Shown here piece after piece: positions 48,606-61,363 of a DNA stretch of 64,000 nt. This DNA comes from Zeugodacus cucurbitae. Taxonomy: Eukaryota; Arthropoda; Insecta; Diptera; Tephritidae. The translations under genes were made by a program, and so were the position numbers. The stretch is from contig NC_071668.1 in assembly GCF_028554725.1 (NCBI RefSeq), positions 61,474,232 to 61,538,231 of the forward strand. The letters run 5' to 3'. Within the stretch, counting starts at the first letter, position 1. Every line of letters begins with the position of its first letter. The notes beneath the pieces are model-generated. The model had not been told where the DNA came from. It saw only the letters and a program-made list of their open reading frames with translations, and ran no database searches.

Positions 48606-50289
48606 CTACATTTTAGTATTGCAGTAATCAAAGCTGTGTTTTGCGTATCCGTTCGGTCGGCCTATCCGGTCTCGTAGGATGTGGCACTCTTTGATGGGGC
48701 TCATAAAATAATATTAGTGCCAGAAAAACAACATATAAAAGTGAAAATAATGGATTTAGCTCTTTAAATTATATTAACTTGAAGAAAAATTATTGTTGCG
48801 TCTCAAATTCAAAAGATTTATTTTTTAATTATTGGCTTATTAAGGGCATAATTATTAATAATAGAAAGTGGAAGTGAAGAGGCGACTGAAATGCTGATAT
48901 GACCAATGAATTGAAGGAGAAGCACTTCCTAGACATGTATAGAGTCTGACCGATTATTCGGCCTTGGCATCGTCATCGGCCAGCATCGGCCACAAAATTC
49001 ATCATCGGCCATATTTATTTTCTTAGCCGATTATTTCTACTTCTTTCGAATTACACTTCCATAATTTGTACCTAATAAAACGAAATTTTTGTTTTTCAAA
49101 ATTACGCCATTTTGTCAATTCTTGATATTTTCAAAAATCGTAGGTCATTGTATAGGAAATACCTTCAACTTTAATACCTTTTTGAATTTTTTTGTTTCAC
49201 CTATTCAATTGGCTGGAAACATGTCAGCAGCTTTCTTTCACCTCCCAAGACAGCAATCCGTTTTTTTCAATATTTTCGTAAACAAAATCTTAAAACATAG
49301 CTGAAAATATACCTTATTATGTCCGAAAAACCTGAAAATATTCGACCGAGTTCTTTCTTACAAAAATTCACGAAAATCACCTAATTTTTCATGGGTTACA
49401 CTGGTGTAGCCCCTTAAGTGTGTAAAATATTTAATGCTCTAAAAACTACTATTCGCAAAGAGGAAAACACTAAAACGGTAAACTAACTAAGTAATAGCTA
49501 GTCATATAGAGGTTATATGCAAAATTTAATTACATTGTTATTGTGTAATGGAAGTATACATAGACCCACACTTATTACCACATATTCATTTACTTGTTTA
49601 TATGGAGATTGCAGAGCTGACGTGCATAACAGGTGCATTCAATTATAAGGCGCACGGTTGTACTGCATGATATGAAGCGAGTGGTCAAGCATTTGCTTTC
49701 TGTTAGTTCATCATAATAAAGAACTTGGTCAGCCCCATTTACGTGAGCGTCGGAATGCTGGATATAACGGTAGTTGCAAGACCTCTGCTCAAAGGTTAAC
49801 CTCTTATTGTACATAAGTGGGAAGTTAGCATGTGAGTACAAATATGTCCAAGCATTTGTGTGTGCTCGTTGCTACACAAATAACTTCATTAATGTTGAAT
49901 TATAGTATATGATGCATACTTTAAGGCTACTAGACAACTTGCACTAAAGTTGCTTGGCTTTAAAATTATTTTTTACTTTCTACGAGGCATATATATTTTT
50001 GACTTTTTAATTTTCACTTAAATTGTTCATTTGCATGTTGGGCATAGTTTATAAATAGTTTGTAATGAAATCAAAAGTAGGAAATATGCAAGTGAAAGTA
50101 AAATTCCTTGACAAGTTTTTGGAGGTTAAGTTCGAAAAATGGAGAAACTACCCTTTATAAATATGACTTAAGTTCTCTAGGTTTAATCTAAAACTCAACT
50201 CTTATATTGTAGTGGAACATTTTGTCACTTAAAGTATTAAGAACTTAAAGACTTAAGTCGATAGTAACAAAGAGCATAGAGACTAATGC
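48606..50289. other. Non-coding stretch with a possible hAT-like tip
   Basis: No gene recognised. At 48,940-49,035 TAGAGTCTGACCGATTATTC and four ATCGGCC/AGCCGAT words occur (listed separately). The remainder is AT-rich. Confidence 0.4.
48940..49035 (+). repeat. Clustered ATCGGCC motifs, possible hAT-like terminus
   Basis: Within 95 bases are CCGATTATTCGGCC, two CATCGGCC words close together, another CATCGGCC and AGCCGATTATT. Arrays of ATCGGCC-type words near a TAGAG start resemble termini of some hAT transposons. No matching inverted end or target duplication was found. Confidence 0.3.
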
Positions 50290-50905
50290 AACATTACATG
50301 GCACAAATGTATGTCACTAGCTCTTAGCTAGGCATTGGTGTTAGCTTTATAATGTAATTTTAAAGCACGCGCAATAAAAATACAAAATAAAAAAAACAGT
50401 ATATTTAAATATGGGAGAAGCATCCCCCTTGAGTTGATTATTTTTGCTGCTAGCGAGTGCTTTTAAACAACTCTGCCAACTTCACTATAATTAATTTGAA
50501 TAATTAGCTAGAAGCAAATGTGGTTAAAACTACTTGCATTTACGTTGATGCAACATGCAACATAATACATGGTTGCACAGAGTGCGCATCATATGCATGA
50601 CACCGACAATACTGAAATGCACTCGACTGTAATCATTTATATGCAATGTGCGTTTGCCACAGCATGCAACATGTAGCGAGCATTAATCTAACTGCGAATT
50701 CGACCCACACGCATTGCCGACAGTTGTGGCAATACCCAGACATGTTTCTATTTATACTGTGTAGCTGTTATAATTGCAGCTCGTATTTGCAACATTGAAG
50801 TGTAAATGACTGAGTGTCGCAGAACACAAGAATGCTTTTTGATAAACTATATTAATTACTTAGTTACTTGCTATATAACTGAATGCATTTGTTTTCGAAT
50901 TTCTA
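50290..50905 (-). repeat. Duplicated non-coding block D4, copy 2
   Basis: Reverse-complement partner of 12,560-13,245. This copy has no Tc1-like insertion at its edge, so it shows the state before that transposon arrived, although the sequence beyond the edge has diverged too far to pinpoint the empty site. Confidence 0.8.
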
Positions 50906-51048
50906 TAATTTACTTTAATTTCGTGGCAGTAACTTGATACCACATTTTCTCTCGAAGAAATAAATGTGAATCGGAACATTAAATAAAAAACTTGTGGAAA
51001 ACATTTAATAACGAATGCTTCAATATGTATACCTATATGAGTATATAT

Positions 51049-51210
51049 TAGTGATGAGCGATATTTCACTACCTGTGATATTTTACACTGTGATTGAAAA
51101 AGTGTCAGTGATTCTAATTCGATCATTATAGCAATAGCAGTTTGAAAAGTAGAAATCACTGTTCAGTTGCAATTACAGTTCAGTGATCACAGTAGCAGTT
51201 TTAGTTGCGA
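51049..51210 (+). repeat. Dispersed repeat fragment starting TAGTGATGAGC (copy 2)
   Basis: Shares its first 17 bases and a taste for CACTGTGATT / CAGTGATTC words with 570-660. Both follow AT-rich DNA abruptly. Confidence 0.35.
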
Positions 51211-52849
51211 TTTCGATAATTTGTGGTACGGTAATTTCTTAAAATAAATTAACTTATATAATGCCCACAATAAAATAGGATATCATAGGATATAAAGTAC
51301 AGAAAAGAGAAAACTTGGTGTATTTTTACTAGTCTAGGGTAATGAACGGTTGAAATAAGACATAAAACAATATATAGCTGCTTTTGTCACAAATTGTGAG
51401 ATTTGCATTATAATTTATATTTATATTGGAGCTGAAAGCCTTAAATGCTAATTTAAAAACAAAATATTTATTTTACGCACGTGTTAAAGATCACACACCT
51501 GAAATTTCCGGCGTCAGTGGATAATGAAAAAAACCTGTTCATAATGTGATAAGCACAAAAAGTAGGAGAGCAAATTTTAATTTTCTGGCATACTACAGCC
51601 TCGGTTTATGCTCTTAAGCCGTTAAGTGTGTAATTTTACATAAGAGGCTTAATCTTAATTGAGAAAATCTTGCAAAATTGTGTATCGTAATCGACATGTT
51701 GGCATTAGTAGCATAGCAGGGGCATGTTCTTGCATTAATGGCCATATTTATAATTTGGATCTGTGGGAACATGTGATAGCTCCGTAAGTATGGTACTTAT
51801 TTGCACAACTGTTGACTTTCACACAAGGTTTAATCCTTGCATTAAAAGGAATCTATGTATAATGACGTTAACAAATTAGTATAACACATGTACCAACCAA
51901 CTAGCAAAGTGTATGGCATATTGATGCCTGTGTGTTTTCCTTAGTACGAAAGGTATGAATATATGTCGAATTACAGATTTAGATAACGAGAGTTCATTAT
52001 TCATGGAAGTGAAATGGTGTTTTTGTATATTACCACTATTTCGCGTGAACCGTCCAATCCAATCAGCATACGAAATGACAAGTTCCATTTTAAAAAGCAT
52101 GCGGACGTGAACAGTTGGAAATTTATTAGTAGTGAAAAAGTGAATTTAAACTCACAAAAAATTACGCAAATTTATAAATAAACATTTTGAGCTCTTCCAC
52201 ACTCACCTCCTCTATCAACCACCTACAATTGCATTTCAAAAGTTTTCGCGGACTTGCAATCTACTGAAACTGAACATCACGCATAGGTAACCAGCTCACG
52301 CTTAGTCAACGTGATTTTTATGCAAATTTCATTGTTATTGCAAAACTATTTCCTGGTATGGTAGTGGATGGGTGGATAACAAGGTTTCTAGGGACGTGGT
52401 TAACTTCGATTGGTTGCATTTCGATGTATTGTGATTGCAACGGGATTTTTTCCCATTTCCATTTTTCATACTTATCTTGCATACCATCGACTTTAACTAA
52501 CTCAGCAGTTCTTTTAAACTGCAATAACCTTAAAACAGATTAATATGCACATACATACTAGAGAGCAGAGAGGAACATCATTGCCGCATTCGCAAAGAAA
52601 ATTGCGTCAAAAATGCTTTGAGTGACATAATAAAAATTTAAATTGTATAACGTCTCTTTTAAATTAATTTAAATATTTTTATTATATATAAATAATAGAC
52701 CCAAATGGTGTAACTACATACTTATATAATAGCATTAAACATCACATCATAAAATCTCTTATTAGTAATACTATTAGAAAGATCTATTTACATAATAATA
52801 TCAAATATTCACACAAAATCACTTCTATTCCAACCTTGCATTATAAACA

Positions 52850-53005
52850 TCATTTTATTGCATCACTCTGACTACAATTCATGGCATCTCATTATATCAC
52901 ATCATTACGTACATATAACATGATATCACATCAAGTCAAATTACACTGCATCTATCATATGACATCACATCACACATTATTGCATATCATTTAAATTTCC
53001 ACCAT
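52850..53005. repeat. Cryptic simple repeat of ATCACATCA-like words
   Basis: Dense degenerate ATCACATC / CATCACATC / TATGACATC words, complementary to those at 28,490-28,610. Confidence 0.4.
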
Positions 53006-56000
53006 ATTGCACCGCAACATACGATATAAAAAATTCGATTTTTGTGTAATATAATATTAGCTGCGGAAGTTGGCGTCGACACTAATCAAAGAGTGTTTAG
53101 TCTTGCATAAAAACTTAACACTAGAGTTTAGTGGAGAAGTTTAAACAAAATATATAATTTTTAATAAAATGAAAAGTTTCACTAAGATTCTTGTAAAAGT
53201 TCACAAATTGATAACTAAGTTTATTGATCTCAGAGAAATGTTAAATAATTGTTAAAATAAATTTTATAATTCGGGCTGATTATAATTTCAAACAAGACCA
53301 ACTATTTTCACCCAACCAACCGTTTAGAGCGTATCTGACTTTTCCTGGCTTAATTATTTTTCTGAAAACACTATTGGTAAGTTCAATTAGAAAAAAAATT
53401 TAAATGAAACGTAAAATATTCCCCTGTTCTATTCCATGTAAGTGGCTTAGTTAAAATGCCAGCTTCCTTTGTTGACCATTTTCTATATATGGTACACATC
53501 TATCGAGTGAAAGGGTGCATGTATTTAAAGCCAATCTAACTCAGTATTCTAAAGCCAGATGATGCTTTTAACAACACACAACAAGTGAAATAATACGTAC
53601 ATACATAGAAGACGAGAAATACACACAAGCACACATATGTGTAAGAAAGGTAAAATCTGGTGAACACGGCAGAAAAATATTGAAGGCAGTATCAATTTAC
53701 GGAGCAATTGAGTCAAGCCATAACATGGACATGGTAAAGATGGTTAGGAGAACAAATATGCTTTATATCAGTGAACATATTAAGAGTAGTATCAACTAAG
53801 TTGGAGAGAGAGGGCGAAAAAAATAAAATGCAACATGAAATGAGTTGCTGTGGAGATAAGTGCATTTATGACATTTAACTACAGTAGTAGAAAAAGTATT
53901 TGTGTTTATATATGTGTTCGTTTGTTGTTTGAGAAATGGCTAGACTAGAATTTTCATAAAATGTTGATTAGTGTTCGATGGATTGATTCTACAGTGTTAT
54001 TGCCGATGGAGCTGATAATGTCTTTGGTATTGCAATTAAATTTATTTATGTACTTTTTTTTAAATATGAATTGTATGAAATATACATCAATACGCCTTTT
54101 CAATTAGTTTACTTGAGTCCTCATGAGGAAGTCATGCCAAAGCTACGTTTGTAGTTGGTAGAAGTGTTATGGAAGGCGCAAAAACTACTTGTAACATACG
54201 TGTAGTAATATAAAGACAAGTTTAGGAAATATATGTAGTAAATTTTATCGCGTAAATTCGTTTCAATAAATAAATGACATTTCTTATCGATAATGAGAGT
54301 ATTAATAATATATAAATAAATTTTGAGGAAACTCGATTACTTTAGCAAGTATATGATGTGGAATTTTGTTTCCCTATTTAACAGTCAAAGGGTTTTTATA
54401 TTCAACAAAATAAAATAAAAATATTTGTAAAAAACATTTTCACATACAAAAATCCAAATTTTAAATGCCAATAAATAGCGACTGTCAGTGGCAACCGAAT
54501 CGCTTTATTGCAATATCATAAACAGCGAGGGCATTAATGACACTATCCGCAGCACCAGCAATTATAATAATAAAAGTAATTTGCGAATAAAATACAACAA
54601 CATATGCTGATTACTATACGTTGTTACCAATAATTAGAAATATATATCTATATATACATATGTATCCGATATCCATCTAATTCAACTAAATATTTGGCCT
54701 ATTGTTTTTTAACAACAATACCGCTAACACATGTTGATGACAAGTGCAGTCAAGCATTAAATTTTAATGAACGTTAACACAAGCATTTAAAAAACATAAA
54801 AATAAGTTACACAGAACTCAAAGAAATCACATATATATACATTTTATATTTATATGGAAGACATTTCAAATTAGTCAGGATAATCCAGAATTTTCCAGAA
54901 CTTTCGTCAGAGATAACGCAGCACCTCACGACATTGCGCAACACATCTTCCTCTTTCACCATGAGCTCATTATGAACAAACAGTTGTAGTTAATTATTAA
55001 AAAATAATTGTTGGAAAATAAGGAAGGGAGTATTGTGCTCTCATAAAGGTAAATAAAATTCTATATATATTTAATCTTAACCCCGCCATCTCAATTATAT
55101 ATTCACATGGGAAGCGCTGAGAATTAATTATTATTACTATTGCGCTACGGAAGTGTAATTTAATAGCTGTCACTTAGCAGGTTATTAAAATTGTCGCACG
55201 TTGCCAAACACACAGCTGCTGTCATACTCGCGCCACTCGTAAATACCATTGCGCACTTTTACAAATTAAAATATCACCTGTTTGTTCTCCAAATTTTTAT
55301 AGTTAGCAAAGTAGTTTACTTACTCCTCTCCTTGACAGTACTGTGTGCTTTATAAATCTCATGCATCACTTTTACAATTATTTGTTTTAAGTCACGGCGT
55401 AAAGTAATCGAAATAATTGTTTAAAAAGAAGCAAAGAGAAGAACGCCAACATAATCCCTAACATGTCTCACCGTTAGCACTTCTATTAGGACTAAATTTA
55501 CATAGTACATCAAATATAACTTTAATGTCAACAAGTGTTGAAGTTAACTCAAGTGCTACAACTTAGTTACCAAGTTTAAATACAGGTACAAATCTACTTT
55601 CCATATTATTTACACTTTTTTTGCATATTTACAGGCGTATACCAGTATATGTGTTCACGCGTACTCGAAAATAAGCGCGGATAGAACGAAACGTTCCGAT
55701 GCAGATGAAAGTTGCCAGGCTTTAAGCTAAGACAATGTACACCCTGTTTGTAAATTGTTGGAAAAAACGCTGCAGCTTAAGCAGTTTTCTACATACAGTC
55801 GTATTAGTATATATTTGTAAGAGCTTATACACATTTTTCACTTTGAACAAAACTTTGTTTGCACATACATAACTTTAACAAGGTAAAACTCGCCACGCGT
55901 TTGGGACTGTTCAAAAGCAAATTTGAATTTCCATATTAAAATTTGCTTTTCACATCTACGCGTACATAGCGTTTTCGTAAACCTCTTATAAAATAATAAC

Positions 56001-57894
56001 AAAAAATTCCTTAAGCAATATATTAGACTCGAAATATGTCGATATCGTCACTATGTAAAGCTATATACAGATATTCCAATAAGCAAGAATGTGCATTTAT
56101 GTACATATTAGAGAGAACAACTCAGAATGCTGACCAACAACGCACATGTTCTCACATTCCACACCACATTCATCGATATACACATATATTACCGCTCTCA
56201 ATTCGTCACAACAAAAATTCGCCATAGGCAGTCGCCTAATGGTAAACTGATTAGCATTGTTCAATGTTTCTTCTGGCCGACATACAATGTTGCTTGTGGG
56301 TATTTAACTTTATGTACGGTGTGTAGGTGTTCACTTTTACGATCGATACCCAGAAGGCCTCGAAGAGGAAATAAGCTTTTGGACCTACACGCTATTCTAA
56401 GCTACCCCGTCAATATCAGAGTCGGTGTTAATGACTGTTGGTTATTGTTTGCAGACTGCTGCTCATGTGATGTTCACAGTTGTGGCTATTTCAGTGAATG
56501 CTTGCGAAGCTTGTGTTTTTTTTTTTTGAACCAATGAATGGCGAACTGTTTGTCGCTTATTTACATATCATTAATGCAAAACAGATTATACTCTCCCAAA
56601 ACATTTTTAGAGAATTTTTAAAGAAAGACTGTTGCTGACAATCAAAATGCCCAAAAAAACATATAATATTTTCCTTAACTTCTACTTAGCTGGGTTTCTC
56701 CTAGTTAGCCATGTTAAGCAGCAAACTAGGAGAAAAATTCTTGAAAAATGCCTTTTTTTCGACCTCCTAACTGTATATAACCCCTTAACGCACTGTCTAC
56801 TCTAGGCTATCAACTGTCCCTCGTCCGCTGTAAACAATCTACCCACTTGTTACTTACACTTATGACAGCTTTGTTATACGCCAAATTTGATTTGATATTG
56901 ATATTTAATGTAATATTTTGAGCCAACAGACATTACAAGCGCCACATAACATAATACATAGTAATTAATTGTTGGTGGCACCCAAATTTTAAATTGATGT
57001 TAACCAGAATGATGCCCAATTGATCTAAATAATTTCGGTGACATTATTTAACAAGAAGATATTTAACTTGAAGTCTGTCTGTGTTTATTATTTATTTTAC
57101 AAAATCAATATATTTTTCATGCTAACGGATGTTTTGCAGTTTTTGTAGCTGTCCTTTCCCACACTTTCTTGAAGGCAACCGGTTGCGCTAATAAAAGTGT
57201 CAAATTATCAACAACAGATGTGCGCTTTGAAAGAATTTCACAGAAGGTAAGAAATCAAATATTAAAGACGTGGCAGAGTAGGTAAATGAAATTATATTTT
57301 AATAAATCAGGCACGTTCGAAAACATTTTCAGTACATTTTTTTTAGATCATGTACATTAAAATATGTGAATCAAATATTTTATGAATAATCTGGAAAAGT
57401 TGAAACATTGTTTTAGGTGCCCACAGGCACATAGATAGATCTTTGATTTGTTGAAGAATAGTAGGACGCCAGTAAGCTGAAGGCAATTACAATAGCTAAT
57501 GTATATAGAATGTCATTCGAACTCGATAATATATTGAGATTACTTTATTTTCAATAAATAAATTTTTTAACTTTGAGGGCATGCAAGTGTATCTGGCTAA
57601 TTATGGAAAACACGCTGATATGACTACTTATTGAAGCGAAATAATGAGTGGAAATTCCGATGTTGACAGCCAAATATCGATAGCGATAATAATTTGTCAC
57701 ACATTTGTGATAATATTTCCGACAGCAATGACAAAGTTAACGCTCATACCAATCAAACACAATAACAAAACAATAAACAAGCTCATTAATAGTTCACTCT
57801 ACTATATATGTACCTTCATACAAAGATACGAGGGCTGCTATATATATTTCTGGCCTAATAATTAAAATTGGAATTTTTATCAACGAAAATGGTT

Positions 57895-58378
57895 TTATTG
57901 TTTTCCTAAATATTTTCCATCAAGATTTATACACTTTTGCATGCGCTCAAACCAAATTTTCGAAGCACTTTTTTTGAGCCTTTTTTGAGCGATTGTCAAA
58001 TTGTGCGGGATCCAACGAGAACAAACCTTTTTTACGGCCAGGTGTTCATGCAATATCGAATGTATGCTGGTGGCAGAAATGCATAGGCATGCCTCTATCT
58101 GAAGGTATGTTACATGACGGTCTTGCATTATCAGTTCACGTTCGGCATCGATGTTTTCTGGCACAACGGCTGTTTTTGGACGACCTTCACGGAATTCGTT
58201 TTTGAGCGAGCGTCGCCCACTGATCATTGAATTCGTTGTACCAGTTTTTCACAGTGCTATAGGATGGTGCTTCATAGCCATACAAAGATTTTAGTTAATC
58301 GATGCACTCTTGTCGCGATAATCCACGTCGAAAGTTGTGAAAAATGTTCGCACGAAAATGTTCACGAGTTAATTCCAT
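57895..58378 (-). pseudogene. mariner-type transposase, deleted for the catalytic core
   Basis: From an ATG at 58,378 the minus strand reads MELTREHFRANIFHNFRRGL and the typical helix-turn-helix region. An in-frame TAA interrupts it after about 27 codons, and a frameshift near 58,230 leads to GRRSLKNEFREGRPKTAVVP, RHVTYLQIEACLCISATSIH, KVCSRWIPHNLTIAQK. Directly after AQK the frame jumps to FERMQKCINLDGKYLGKQ and the stop, which resembles the extreme C-terminus of mariner transposases. The middle with the DDD catalytic triad is absent. The N-terminal half would bind the TIRs, but no cleavage activity could remain. Confidence 0.9.
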
Positions 58379-58470
58379 TTTTTAGCCGAGATGAATTTTT
58401 TAATGCCCTGTAAATAAAACAATTGACGATTAAATGACAAAACGTTCTGAGTGATGTTATGCTAAACAAT

Positions 58471-59662
58471 TAAGGAAGGGATAAGTTCGGGTGTAACCGA
58501 ACATTTTATACTCTCGCAATTTATTTATTTAACTTTATTTATATTATATAATACACAATTTGACCCACATATTCGTCATATATATTGTATAAAGTCCATT
58601 AAAAGTTGGAAACCATAATATTTGGTTAGAAGCACCGAGGTCCTCGTGTTCGATATATGGGGCCTTAAAAACCTATGGTCCGATTTCGGCGATTTTTAGA
58701 ATGGGGCTGCCACACTATTAACATAATATTTGTGCAAAGTTCTACACCGATATCTTCACTAGTACTTACTTTATATATTGTAGAGTAAACGATTCAGATT
58801 GTCTCCAAAGCTCTGGTATATAGGAAGTAGGCGTGGTTGTGAAGCGATTTTTCACAACATATCATTGGGATATAAGGAAACTATTACAAACCAAGTTTCA
58901 TTGAAATCGGTCGAGTAGTTCCTGAGATATGGTTTTTGACCCATAAGTGGGCGACGCCACGCCCATTTTCCATTTTTTAAAAAAAATCTGAGTGCAGCTT
59001 TCATCTGCCATTTCTTATGTGAAATTTAGTGTTTCTGACGTTTTTCGTTACTGAGTTAACCCACTTTTAGTAACTTTCAACCCAACTTTTGTATGGGAGG
59101 TGGGCGTGGTTTTGTTCCGATTTCTTTCATTTTTGGACTGTATTGGGAAGTAGCTAAAAAAACGACTGAAGAAAGTTTGGTTTATATAGCTCTATTGGTT
59201 TGCGAGATATGTACAAAAAACTTAGCAGGGGGCGGGGCCACGCCCACTTCCCCAAAAAAATTACATCCAAATATGCCCCTTTATAGTGCGATCCTTCATA
59301 CCAAATTTTATTTCCATAGCTTTATTTATGGCTTAGTTATGACACTATATGTGTTTTCGGTTTTCGCCATTTTGTGGGCGTGACAGTGGTCCGATTTTGC
59401 TCATTTTCGAAAGCAACTATGTTGCCAAGAAATGAGTGTGCCAAGTTTCATCAAGATATATTAATTTTTACTCAAGTTACAGCTTGCACAGACGGACGGA
59501 CGGACAGACAGACATTCGGATTTGAACTCCACTCTTCACCCTGATCACTTTGGTATATATAACCCTATATCTAACTCGTTTAGTTTTGGGTGTTACAAAC
59601 AACCGTTATGTGAACAAAACTATAATACTCTCTTTAGCAATATTTGTTGCGAGAGTATAAAA
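58471..59662 (+). repeat. Dispersed repeat family R, copy c (most complete)
   Basis: Starts TAAGGAAGGGATAAG, followed by a small hairpin GTTCGGGTGTAACCGAAC and TTTTATACTCTCGCAA, and ends with the inverse TTGCGAGAGTATAAAA, so short inverted repeats sit at both ends. The interior contains GTGGGCGACGCCACGCCCA, GGGGCGGGGCCACGCCCACT and ACGGACGGACGGACAGACAG. No conserved ORF is shared by all copies, so it is probably non-autonomous. Class unknown. Confidence 0.8.
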
Positions 59663-59746
59663 ATGTCAAACTTTCCATGGAAATGGCAGATTGCACCTGG
59701 CAACACTTAGTGTTGCCTAGGCCAGAAATATATATAGCAGCCCTCG

Positions 59747-61363
59747 TACGTACAACAAAACTGTCACTTTGCTTCGACACGATGTTTTCAATAGGAAAAT
59801 ACAAATGTATTTGTTAGCTTTGCAATCACAACCATAACATGTATAATAATGTATAATTTCTGCACTTTTTCTTATAGTCTTATTTTCTTCTTTGCTTCTT
59901 TCAAGCTTATTCGCATTCCTCGCCTTCTACTTTTGAAATGTTAAATTGCTTTTTAAATATCTTGCAGCATTGACTGTCAGAGTTTGGTGATTTCAGCGCT
60001 GTTAGCACAACCTGCGGTGCCGAAAAGATGAGAAATGAATGTTTGGCAGAGAGAGTTTTGAACTTTGAATTCGTACATGTAGTCAATGAGTATAGTAAGC
60101 ATACAAATGTACATAGATGCATGTGTATGTTAGTTGATCGTTGATGGGGCATACAACCAGGCGCGCAAGCAAAGACAAACGACACAGTTGCGCGAACGAT
60201 ATGCAGCAAATCAACGTTCAACAACATTACTGAGTTTTACCCAGCAAAGCAAAAATTTCCATAATTTGCGTTCAGTTTATTGGAACCTCGGAACAAAGAA
60301 TATTTCTAAATATTATTGAAGTTAATGCCAAAGTCTTCAGAAATGCTGTAATTTAAACTGTGACACAAAGCTGCAACTCTTTAAATTGTATAATTTTATA
60401 CAACTTTTAGCGGTTTCTGTAAGTTGTAAGGAATTCTTGAAAACGAGAAAAAGTTAAGAAAATCCCCACAGTGCGTTACCATCACTAGCCTAATTAGAAT
60501 TGCCGTGAGCAACATGTGTGCTGGCTGGTGTTATTTTTCGCACACAGTCGCATTGCGCCTATCTAGCTGTTCGCACAGCCGTTGGCTTTGCGTGTGCGCT
60601 ATTCGACTTCATGGTTCGTGGTTACGGTGTGGCAACTAAAGTGTAGCTACAAATGCGCATTAGTATACATGGTTTGTGTGAGTTTTCATGAACATACTGG
60701 TATAGATACGTATATGTTTACCTAGGCTTGTGCCAATTTTGTGTTTTAATAAGTGCAAAATTATTTCACACTTGCTGGTAATTTATTTGCCAACGCCGAG
60801 ATGGCTGGTTTGACAGTTTTATCATATACCCTAGCGATTTAATATGTGCATCTGTATGTGTATATATTTGAAAATTATATTCTAATATTATCTATTGCAT
60901 TTTCGCTGTTTATTGTGGCTAACCAAAATAGAATGAACACCACAGTTTACCGGCTTTGTGCGTGCATAATTTCATGAGTTTAACCGATTTACTAATAAAA
61001 TAAAAAGTTACATAGTTTATACGACAATTAAAACACAGTTAAGGCATACAATTGAAAGTTTTATTGTGCTTATAAGATGAAAAGTTTAATATGTTGAATA
61101 GTTTTTGAGAGATTGTATTTGTATTCAATATAACAGGCATCAAATATAACAGGAATGTTATGAGCAAATGTAGGTTATATGAAATAATAACTTGAATTAT
61201 TAGCTTTTATTAGGTCGGATGTGATAAGCTTAAAAACAAATAAAAGATAATAAACTGTTATTTTTCCCCACATATATATGTACATACATATGTACTTATA
61301 TTACTTGTTACCTTGTATTAATCTACAGACACCCATTCTGCTACCGAAAGTCAATCATAAAAG
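59747..61363. other. Non-coding stretch
   Basis: No gene recognised. A 106-codon minus-strand frame at 59,907-60,227 has no domain. The sequence around 60,140-60,200 is somewhat GC-richer without recognisable content. Confidence 0.4.

Larger units (their letters stand above)
50906..57826. other. Long gene-poor stretch
   Basis: Nearly 7 kb of AT-rich DNA. It contains a TAGTGATGAGC repeat fragment at 51,049 and a cryptic repeat at 52,850-53,000 (both listed). The 136-codon frame at 56,127-56,537 lies in a slightly GC-richer patch (56,220-56,480) but shows no recognisable domain. No RNA gene recognised. Confidence 0.4.
57829..59746 (-). mobile_element. mariner-like element with internal deletion and nested repeat
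   Basis: The left tip CGAGGGCTGCTATATATATT and the mirrored right tip ending CAGCCCTCG form TIRs of about 29 bp, both flanked by TA (57,827-57,828 and 59,747-59,748). The transposase is on the minus strand near the left end. The family R repeat copy c (58,471-59,662) interrupts the 5' untranslated part, so the TIRs are separated by far more than the element's own remaining sequence of about 725 bp. Confidence 0.9.

Noticed and set aside
56127..56537. 136-codon frame in a GC-richer patch, with a perfect B-box-like GATCGATACCC
   Set aside because: No recognisable domain, and the nearest A-box-like word is poor and about 110 bp away; neither gene nor tRNA could be supported.
59907..60227. 106-codon minus-strand frame
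   Set aside because: No signal peptide, domain or repeat pattern I can recognise.
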